From contig JBGPFD010000163.1 of the NCBI GenBank assembly GCA_041483175.1, forward strand, positions 1 through 7,747: 7,747 bases of DNA, written 5' to 3'. This DNA comes from Gp7-AA10 sp041483175 (GTDB taxonomy: Bacteria > Acidobacteriota > Thermoanaerobaculia > Gp7-AA8). The notes under the pieces were generated by a model, which was given only the letters and a program-made list of their open reading frames with translations, searched no databases and had not been told where the DNA came from. Within the stretch, counting starts at the first letter, position 1. Every line of letters begins with the position of its first letter. A program made the translations under genes and the position numbers. Shown piece by piece: positions 1 through 5,153 of the stretch.

Positions 1-144
1 CAGCAGCTTGAAGAGAGTCGTCTTTCCGGCGCCGTTGCGGCCGACCAGGCCGACCTTCTCTCCCGGATTATGCTGCCAGGTCACCCCGCGCAGGACGTCG
101 TGCGGGCCGTATGATTTCTTAAGTTCTTCGAGGCGGTAGAGCAT
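1..144 (-). CDS. ABC-F family ATP-binding protein, N-terminal fragment
   Basis: The 48 visible codons are the N-terminus of an ATP-binding cassette; the gene continues past the left edge. The ATG is at 144-142. The protein opens with the A-loop/beta-strand region typical of ABC-F proteins (LKKSYG near residues 8-13, then VLRGV at 17-21), followed by GEKVGLVG and a perfect Walker A, GRNGAGKT, at residues 35-42. A cassette starting at residue 1 with no membrane segment, and the wording GEKVGLVGRNGAGK, fit the soluble ABC-F class (EttA/Uup/YdiF-like). These have two cassettes and act on ribosomes rather than in transport. A transporter ATPase is possible but less likely. No Shine-Dalgarno sequence is visible: a heptamer array begins 4 bases upstream of the start codon. 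The gene diverges from pdxJ across a 91-bp gap. Confidence 0.82.
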   Translation of the reverse strand, partial: MLYRLEELKKSYGPHDVLRGVTWQHNPGEKVGLVGRNGAGKTTLFKLL

Positions 145-148
145 GAGA

Positions 149-227
149 GTTAACAGTTAACAGTTAACAGTTAACCGTGCACTCGATTCCCCTCTATCCT
201 GTTAACTGTTCACTGTTAACTGTTAAC
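149..227. repeat. Inverted pair of TGTTAAC/GTTAACA heptamer arrays
   Basis: The left arm (149-175) is three GTTAACA units plus GTTAAC. The right arm (201-227) is GTTAAC followed by three 7-bp units ending in GTTAAC, one of them degenerate (TGTTCAC at 207-213). The arms are reverse complements over 27 bp with a single mismatch at base 211, enclosing a 25-bp unrelated centre (176-200). The structure lies between the divergent starts of the ABC-F gene (4 bases away) and pdxJ (8 bases away). It can form a cruciform in DNA or a long hairpin in either 5' leader. Because GTTAAC is itself palindromic, the arrays could also pair internally. A similar array occurs at 4003-4064. Confidence 0.9.
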
Positions 228-235
228 CTAACGCG

Positions 236-976
236 ATGCGTCTAGCCGTCAACATCGACCACATCGCCACGCTCCGAGAGGCACGCAAGAGCGACGAGCC
301 CGATCCGGTCGCTGCCGCGGTGCTCTGCGAGCTGGCGGGAGCGCAGGGCATTACGGTGCATCTGCGCGGAGACCGCAGGCACATTCAGGATCGCGACGTG
401 GAAATCCTGCGGCGGACGGTCTCCACGCATCTCAACGTCGAGATGGCCGCGTCGCCGGAGATGGTGCGCGTGGCGCAGACCATCAAGCCGCATCGCGCTA
501 CGCTCGTTCCCGAGCGCCGCGACGAGCTGACCACCGAAGGAGGACTGGACGTCGTCCTCCACGGAAGCAATCTCGAGAAAGTGGTGCGACAGCTCCTCGA
601 TTCGGGCATCGACGTCTCCATCTTCGTCGACCCCGACCTCGAGCAGATCCGGCACTGCCAGAAGATCCGCGCGCCGAAGATCGAGATCAACACCGGCAAG
701 TTCACCGAAGGATGGAGCCGCGGGACCTGGCTCGGCGAGCTGGAAAAGATCAACACCGCGGCGAAAGCGGCACGGAAGATGGGGATGGTGGTCCTCGCCG
801 GGCACGGTCTGAACTACCGCAACGTCGATGCCATCGCCGTCAACGAGGACATCGAGGAGCTGAACATCGGCTACTCGATCGTCGCCCGCGCCGCGCTGGT
901 CGGACTGGAAAGCGCGGTGCGCGAAATGCTCCACCTGATGGGCAATCCGCGCAGATTGCCGTCAGGCGCGCGATAG
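236..976 (+). CDS. pdxJ: Pyridoxine 5'-phosphate synthase PdxJ
   Basis: PdxJ is a cytoplasmic enzyme that condenses 1-deoxy-D-xylulose 5-phosphate with 3-amino-2-oxopropyl phosphate to give pyridoxine 5'-phosphate, the ring-closing step of the DXP-dependent vitamin B6 pathway. The 246-residue length is normal for this TIM-barrel family. Family signatures are all present: NIDHIATLR at 6-14 (Asn6, Asp8, His9), VHLRGDRRHI at 41-50 (His42, Arg44), Glu69 in EMA, LVPERRDELTTEGGLDV at 90-106, VSIFVDPD at 127-134, IEINTG at 149-154 (Glu150), AGHGLNYRNV at 188-197 (His190) and ELNIGYSIVARA at 208-219. Assigned roles rest on comparison with the E. coli enzyme as I remember it. The ATG at 236 is well placed for the family N-terminus but has no visible Shine-Dalgarno sequence; a heptamer array ends 8 bases upstream. 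The gene converges on and overlaps the transglutaminase gene by 15 bp at their 3' ends. Confidence 0.97.
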   Translation: MRLAVNIDHIATLREARKSDEPDPVAAAVLCELAGAQGITVHLRGDRRHIQDRDVEILRRTVSTHLNVEMAASPEMVRVAQTIKPHRATLVPERRDELTTEGGLDVVLHGSNLEKVVRQLLDSGIDVSIFVDPDLEQIRHCQKIRAPKIEINTGKFTEGWSRGTWLGELEKINTAAKAARKMGMVVLAGHGLNYRNVDAIAVNEDIEELNIGYSIVARAALVGLESAVREMLHLMGNPRRLPSGAR

Positions 977-3004
977 CTCGGCGAGACGCCGGCGGATGAC
1001 CTCGCGCGCCGCGACCCGACGCGGTGAGAATCGCTCTTCTTCGTAGAGCGCGATCAGCGGTTCGAGCGAAACGGCAATCTGCGGATGCTGCGCGCGCAGC
1101 TCCGCCAGCGCCTCCTCCATGGTCATCGACGGGCCGACCTCGATGCCGCAGGCGCGGAGATGATCGCGCAGGAGATCGAATGCCGGGCGCCGCCGATGCG
1201 CGAACCAGAGCGCGAGCAGCATCAGCAGAGCCGTTGCGGCGCCGACGGCGAAATAACGGACCGTGAGCATCTTCGACGCCACGGCGCGCGCCGAATGATT
1301 CGCAGAAAAAAAAGCCTGCCGCGTCTGGGCAATCAGTTCGGCCGCCAGGGCGATCTGATCGAGGAGCCCGAAGGTCAGGATGTAGCGGTCCCAGAAGTAA
1401 TTCACCGAATCATCGAGCGCCGCCGCGTAGGCGCGGAGCAGGCCGCTCTGCGCGTTTCCCGGACGCAGCGCCGCGGGAGTGGGATCGAACGTGCGCCAGG
1501 CGTTGCCGTCGTACACCTCAACCCATGAGTGCGCATCTTCGCGGCGTACGCTGAAGTATCCGGTCAACGGGTTGAGCTTGCCGCCGTAAAAGCCGCCGAC
1601 GATGCGCGCCGGAACGTCGAGCGCGGTCATCAGCGCCACCATGCCCGCCGCGAAGTACTCGCAATGTCCGCGTCGTGTCTTGAGCAGAAAATCGTCGACG
1701 GTCATGCGCCTTCCGAGCGACGCCGGATCGGGAACGTACTGAAAATGCGTGGCCATGTGCGACTCGATCGTCGAGGCCCGTTTCATCGGATCCGTTTCCT
1801 TGCCGACGAGCTGCCGGGCCATCGCGGCGACGGCCGGCGTGACCGGATAGTTCGACACGGCGACCGGATGGACGCGCAGCGGCGATGTCGACCGCGCCAT
1901 CCGCACGTCGTAGCCGATGACATCGCGCCGCGATTGCCAGGCCATGTAGATATCTGGCGTCGGCCCTTCGACGACCTGCGGAACGCCGATCACCTCGTAC
2001 GTTCCGACGGGAAGAAAAAGGCGGCTGCCGACGATGAAGCGCTGCTGGACCGTCGCGCGGCGGGTGAAGCCGGACGGTTGGGCGATCCGCGCGATACCGT
2101 CGCTCGTGTCGATCGGGACAAAATCGTGCCGCCCCTGCAGCCATTCATTGTTGCGGAACCGCTCGTACACGATGCCGCGCAGGCGGAGCGGCGTGAAGAA
2201 CGGGATCGCCTCCTGCCCCATCCAGACGCGGCTGACTACCGTGGCGTCGGGGATGATCGATCGCTGATCGTTGAAGTTGATCGACTCGCTCAAGCCGGTC
2301 GATGCGCTGGTCAGCGATCCCATCATGCCGGGCACGATGGGGTTGCGCACGCGCGGGAGTACCGGAAACAGCAGGATGCCAATAAGGGCCGTCCCGCAGA
2401 CGTAGAACGCCGCGGCGCGCGTCGATGGCGGCTCGATCGCGGTGGCGGCCGCGGCGCGCGCACTCTCGCGATAGCTGAAGTGGATGAGCTGGCGGAATAA
2501 CAGGAACGCGTACGCGATGACGAACGGCACGATGGCCAGGTGCGTCGCCGTGGCCACGCTGGCCACGAAGAGCAGCGACGCGGTCAGCAGGCGCTGCCCG
2601 TCATTGCGGCGTTCGGCCGATTCCATCGGCTGATACGCGGCGATGAACAGCACCAGATGCGTCGATGCGGCGATGGCGCTGCGCGAGATCAGCGCCGCGT
2701 CGACGATGTAGAAAAAGACGTAGGACACACCGATGGCGCGCATCACCGGGAGCGGAATCAGCTCCGGGCTTTTTCCCACGGCCAGGCGCACGACGATGCC
2801 GGCCATGAACAGATGAAAGGCGATCAGCGGAGCGGCGGAGATCGCCTGTGTCGCGTACAGCGGCACCGCGGCGAACATCGCCAGCAGCAGCAGTTCGATC
2901 TCCCTGATCCTGAGCGCAGCGAAGGATCCCCCCCGATGGGCGGCGGATCCTTCCCCTTCGCCACGCTCAGGGTCAGGATGACGATCAAGCGGTTTGTCGC
3001 CCAT
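962..3004 (-). CDS. TgpA-like membrane transglutaminase (DUF3488/TGc/DUF4129)
   Basis: This is a 680-residue inner-membrane protein with the TgpA layout. The N-terminal half holds several hydrophobic helices (about 36-76, 88-105, 112-125, 139-173 and 198-217). A large extracytoplasmic part carries the transglutaminase-like core at about 410-512, then a helix at about 584-602 and a cytoplasmic DUF4129-like tail with YEEERFS at 654-660. The cysteine-protease-like triad is visible: Cys448 in RRGHCEYFAAGM, His492 in DAHSWVEV and Asp507 in FDPTP. The substrate is not known from sequence; relatives are linked to cell-envelope or peptide processing. The start at 3004 is backed by AGGAGG four bases upstream, lying inside the end of the DUF58 gene, which it overlaps by 20 bp. 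This implies translational coupling in a MoxR-DUF58-transglutaminase operon. Oddly, residues about 10-34 are encoded by a palindromic repeat of intergenic type (2903-2977). The 3' end overlaps convergent pdxJ. Confidence 0.93.
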   Translation of the reverse strand: MGDKPLDRHPDPERGEGEGSAAHRGGSFAALRIREIELLLLAMFAAVPLYATQAISAAPLIAFHLFMAGIVVRLAVGKSPELIPLPVMRAIGVSYVFFYIVDAALISRSAIAASTHLVLFIAAYQPMESAERRNDGQRLLTASLLFVASVATATHLAIVPFVIAYAFLLFRQLIHFSYRESARAAAATAIEPPSTRAAAFYVCGTALIGILLFPVLPRVRNPIVPGMMGSLTSASTGLSESINFNDQRSIIPDATVVSRVWMGQEAIPFFTPLRLRGIVYERFRNNEWLQGRHDFVPIDTSDGIARIAQPSGFTRRATVQQRFIVGSRLFLPVGTYEVIGVPQVVEGPTPDIYMAWQSRRDVIGYDVRMARSTSPLRVHPVAVSNYPVTPAVAAMARQLVGKETDPMKRASTIESHMATHFQYVPDPASLGRRMTVDDFLLKTRRGHCEYFAAGMVALMTALDVPARIVGGFYGGKLNPLTGYFSVRREDAHSWVEVYDGNAWRTFDPTPAALRPGNAQSGLLRAYAAALDDSVNYFWDRYILTFGLLDQIALAAELIAQTRQAFFSANHSARAVASKMLTVRYFAVGAATALLMLLALWFAHRRRPAFDLLRDHLRACGIEVGPSMTMEEALAELRAQHPQIAVSLEPLIALYEEERFSPRRVAAREVIRRRLAELSRA
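2903..2977. repeat. Imperfect palindromic repeat inside the transglutaminase 5' coding end
   Basis: Two inverted arms, 2903-2929 (27 bp) and 2945-2977 (33 bp), flank a 15-bp centre. Read toward the centre, both begin CCTGA, continue CCTGAGCG and GCGAAG, and end GGATCC. The longer arm has six extra bases (a GGGAAG-like duplication), so the reading frame is kept. Elements of the form CCTGAGCGnnGCGAAGGATCC are, as I recall, common dispersed intergenic repeats in several bacterial phyla. Here the element is translated as a charged, low-complexity stretch ahead of the first membrane helix of the transglutaminase. Confidence 0.8.
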
Positions 3005-3998
3005 CGGCCCTCCTGACCGCGAAGATCACCGCGTGGCGATCGATCGTCTGCGCCACCGGCTCGTGCGCCGGCTCGAGCAGCGCCAGAGCGCGAAAGATCG
3101 CGCTGCCCGGCTCGCCGCCCTTCGCACTCAACGTAACGCGTGGAAGCGAGACGACGACATCGAGCGGCCGGCGGATGATGTCGTACAGGAACGTCGCCGC
3201 CTCGCTGATCATCTGCTCGAAGTCGTCATCCGAGACGCCGCGCGGCTTGTACGGATCGATCACCACCTGCACCGCGCGCGCAGCCTCGACCTCCGTCTGC
3301 TTGATGATCCACCGGCCGAGGCTCGCCGATTTCTTCCAGTACACATGCCGAAGAGAATCGCCGCGGACGAATTCGCGAAAGGAGTGAATCTCCGTTCCCG
3401 GACCCGGCCGGTTCGACGGATGCTGCTCGCCCTCGACGGCCCGGAAACGCTCGCTCGGTGTTTCGTGGTCGAGCAGGCGCGGAAAAACGACCACCTGCCC
3501 GTCGATCCGCACGCGGCGCTTCTTGAGAAAAAATCCGAAGGGATAGCGCGTGTAGAGATCGAGGCGCTTCAACTGGACCATGCCGCGGCGATGGAACAGG
3601 AACGACACACTGACCGCGATTTCCCTGCGCCGGTCCAGCAGCGGGATGAAAATCGGCGACACCAGCTCATCGGACGTGATCGTCACGTCGCGCACATTCC
3701 AGAGCGGCGAGCGATTGGCAATGCGAAGCCGCCCCTCGGCCGGCCGCCCCGCCCACGCCTCGGGGATGCTCTCGAACTGCACGGAGAGATGCTTCAGCCC
3801 ACCCTTGGAAGCAATTCCCGACAACAAAAGCGCCGCGAGCATGAAGGAGAGCGCGATGTACAGCGCGTTGTTGCCGGTATTGATGGCCGCGAATCCGATC
3901 ACGATCGTGAAAACGAGAAAGGAGACACCGATTTTCGTGAGGCGGACGACTCCGTCGAACGTGAACGCGGGCTGTGGATTGAGAGTAATGGCGCTCAT
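2985..3998 (-). CDS. DUF58 domain-containing membrane protein
   Basis: This 337-residue protein is of the DUF58 (PF01882) family, which accompanies MoxR ATPases. Two closely spaced hydrophobic segments lie near the N-terminus (about 22-39 and 45-62), separated by the family's short loop NTGNNALYI at 40-48. The remainder is predicted cytoplasmic. The DUF58 signature occupies about 201-237: FREFVRGDSLRHVYWKKSA (207-225), followed by an IIKQTEVE strand. The later part, with VQVVIDPY (243-250), resembles a von Willebrand A-like fold, as is usual in this family. The biochemical role is not established; a target or partner of the adjacent MoxR ATPase is the usual inference. The ATG at 3998 has no Shine-Dalgarno sequence because a heptamer array begins 4 bases upstream and fills the gap to the MoxR stop. 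The last 20 bp overlap the transglutaminase start and contain its ribosome-binding site. Confidence 0.92.
   Translation of the reverse strand: MSAITLNPQPAFTFDGVVRLTKIGVSFLVFTIVIGFAAINTGNNALYIALSFMLAALLLSGIASKGGLKHLSVQFESIPEAWAGRPAEGRLRIANRSPLWNVRDVTITSDELVSPIFIPLLDRRREIAVSVSFLFHRRGMVQLKRLDLYTRYPFGFFLKKRRVRIDGQVVVFPRLLDHETPSERFRAVEGEQHPSNRPGPGTEIHSFREFVRGDSLRHVYWKKSASLGRWIIKQTEVEAARAVQVVIDPYKPRGVSDDDFEQMISEAATFLYDIIRRPLDVVVSLPRVTLSAKGGEPGSAIFRALALLEPAHEPVAQTIDRHAVIFAVRRADGRQTA
3009..3014 (-). promoter_or_regulatory. Ribosome-binding site of the transglutaminase gene
   Basis: Read on the minus strand this is a perfect AGGAGG, four bases before the ATG at 3004. It sits within the last codons of the DUF58 gene. 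It decides the transglutaminase start and therefore places the palindromic repeat at 2903-2977 inside the coding region. It is the only perfect AGGAGG upstream of a gene start in the window. Confidence 0.75.
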
Positions 3999-4002
3999 CG
4001 TG

Positions 4003-4064
4003 GTTAACAGTTAACAGTTAACAGGTATGTGTTGTCTGTTACCCGTTAACCGTTACCTGTTAAC
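4003..4064. repeat. Second inverted TGTTAAC-type heptamer array, between MoxR and DUF58 genes
   Basis: The left arm is three exact GTTAACA units (4003-4023). The right arm is four 7-bp units in register: TGTTACC, CGTTAAC, CGTTACC and TGTTAAC (4037-4064). Bases 4003-4024 pair with 4043-4064 with three mismatches in 22. In the minus-strand transcript two of these become G-U pairs, leaving one true mismatch and an 18-base loop. The array fills the whole gap between the two genes. The MoxR TAA stop (4062-4060) lies inside the last unit, and the other side is 4 bases from the DUF58 ATG. It is the same repeat family as at 149-227, but more diverged. Confidence 0.9.
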
Positions 4065-5037
4065 GCGGTACTGGAATCTCGCCAAGCACACGCGCGATGA
4101 ACTTCTGCTCCGGCGTCGCCTCTCCGCGTCCGCTGCGGCGGTCCTTCATCAGGATGCGATGCGACAGCACCGGGACGGCGAGCCGTTTGACGTCCTCGGG
4201 AATCACGAAATCGCGTCCGCTGACCATCGCCAGCGCCTGGCAGGCTTTGAAGTACGTCAGCGCGCCGCGCGTGGAGACGCCGAGGACCACTTCCGGATGA
4301 CTGCGCGTGATGTGCACGATGTTCATCAGGTAGTCCATCAGCGACTCGTTGACGTGAATCGAGGGAACCTGCGCCTGCAGGTCGTGCACTTCCTGTGCGT
4401 CGAGGACCGGCTCGAGGTGATCGAGCGCGTCCTGCGCGCCGCCGGCCCGCAGCAGCTTCTTCTCGTCGGTGGAGTTCGGGTAGCCGATGGTCAGCTTCAT
4501 CAGGAAACGATCGAGCTGCGATTCGGGGAGCGGATACGTCCCGACGTGCTCGATCGGATTCTGGGTAGCGATGACCAGGAACGGTTCGGGAAGCGGCAGT
4601 CGCCGTTTCTCGATGCTGATCATGCCTTCGCTCATCGCCTCCAGCAATGCCGATTGCGACTTCGGCGTAGCGCGGTTGATCTCGTCCGCCAGCAGGACGT
4701 TGGTGAAGATCGGGCCGGAGACGAACTCGAACTCCTGCTGCTCCTGTTTGTAGATGGTCACGCCGATGATGTCGGCGGGGAGAAGATCGCTGGTGAACTG
4801 GATGCGCTGGAACGACAGCGAAAGCGACCGCGCCAGCGCGTGTGCCAGCGTCGTCTTGCCGACGCCGGGAACATCCTCCAGCAGGATGTGTCCTTTCGCC
4901 AGCAGGGCGGCAATGCAGTACTGCACGACTTCCGACTTGCCGCGAATGACACGCTCGACGTTCGCCTGTAAGGCGGCGAGCTTCTCGAACGTGAGGTTGA
5001 CGGCGATGGGTTCTCGTGCCATGAAATCAGTTGTCAT
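4060..5037 (-). CDS. MoxR-family AAA+ ATPase
   Basis: This 325-residue cytoplasmic AAA+ ATPase is of the MoxR family, chaperone-like ATPases usually encoded beside DUF58 or von Willebrand A proteins. It shows Walker A at 56-63 (VPGVGKTT, Lys61), the family stretch PADIIG at 87-92, Walker B at 114-122 (VLLADEINR, Asp118/Glu119), sensor 1 in ATQNP (Asn160), LDRF at 175-178, and sensor 2 in STRGAL (Arg257), followed by the helical lid. Its length is typical. It is the first gene of the cluster with DUF58 and the transglutaminase. The start is uncertain. The ATG at 5037 is itself part of a degenerate heptamer (TTGTCAT) at the edge of a repeat array; Met6 at 5022 is an alternative. Neither has a nearby Shine-Dalgarno sequence. 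The TAA stop is supplied by the heptamer array downstream, directly after Val-Pro-Arg. Confidence 0.95.
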   Translation of the reverse strand: MTTDFMAREPIAVNLTFEKLAALQANVERVIRGKSEVVQYCIAALLAKGHILLEDVPGVGKTTLAHALARSLSLSFQRIQFTSDLLPADIIGVTIYKQEQQEFEFVSGPIFTNVLLADEINRATPKSQSALLEAMSEGMISIEKRRLPLPEPFLVIATQNPIEHVGTYPLPESQLDRFLMKLTIGYPNSTDEKKLLRAGGAQDALDHLEPVLDAQEVHDLQAQVPSIHVNESLMDYLMNIVHITRSHPEVVLGVSTRGALTYFKACQALAMVSGRDFVIPEDVKRLAVPVLSHRILMKDRRSGRGEATPEQKFIARVLGEIPVPR

Positions 5038-5079
5038 TTGTCGGTTGTCGGTTGTCGGTTGTCGGTTGTCGGTTGTCGG
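5031..5079. repeat. TTGTCGG tandem heptamer array at the MoxR gene start
   Basis: Six exact TTGTCGG units run from 5038 to 5079, preceded in register by a degenerate unit TTGTCAT (5031-5037), whose complement holds the annotated MoxR ATG. After the array comes GGATGTCGG, a broken further copy. On the minus strand the array reads as CCGACAA units immediately upstream of the MoxR gene. It has no stop codon in the MoxR frame and no ATG, GTG or TTG start in that frame. Confidence 0.93.
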
Positions 5080-5097
5080 GGATGTCGGTTTTTCTCC

Positions 5098-5132
5098 TTA
5101 ATTCTTAATTCTTCATTCGAAATTCTTCATTT
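5098..5132. repeat. AT-rich heptamer array (TTAATTC-like units)
   Basis: Five 7-bp units lie in register: TTAATTC, TTAATTC, TTCATTC, GAAATTC and TTCATTT. This AT-rich island in otherwise GC-rich DNA lies between the ETF:quinone oxidoreductase stop and the TTGTCGG array. It has the same period as the other arrays but an unrelated unit. No promoter, terminator or gene was recognised in the remaining short pieces of this gap (5080-5097 and 5133-5153), apart from a TAAGGAGA string at 5093-5100 on the minus strand, described under findings. Confidence 0.75.
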
Positions 5133-5153
5133 TCTGAGACGGGGATCACGCAT

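Noticed and set aside
171..200. Promoter for pdxJ (TTAACC, 18-bp gap, TATCCT)
   Set aside because: Both boxes are poor, and TTAAC-type hexamers recur by repetition throughout the array, so a match there carries little information.
1529..2500. Long plus-strand open frame opposite the transglutaminase gene (323 codons)
   Set aside because: It is an antisense shadow: Arg/Asp-rich composition with no domain, while the opposite strand has an intact catalytic triad and membrane helices.
2994..4007. Long plus-strand open frame opposite the DUF58 gene (337 codons)
   Set aside because: It mirrors the high-GC DUF58 gene, its product is rich in Arg, Asp and His with no recognisable family, and the minus strand carries clear DUF58 motifs.
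4754..5101. Plus-strand frame ending in a repetitive Ser-Val-Val-Gly/Cys-Arg-Leu stretch
   Set aside because: The repetitive tail is only the translation of the TTGTCGG array, and the remainder is antisense to the MoxR Walker A region.
5031..5132. CRISPR array
   Set aside because: The units are contiguous 7-mers with no spacers of 25-40 bp and no cas genes nearby.
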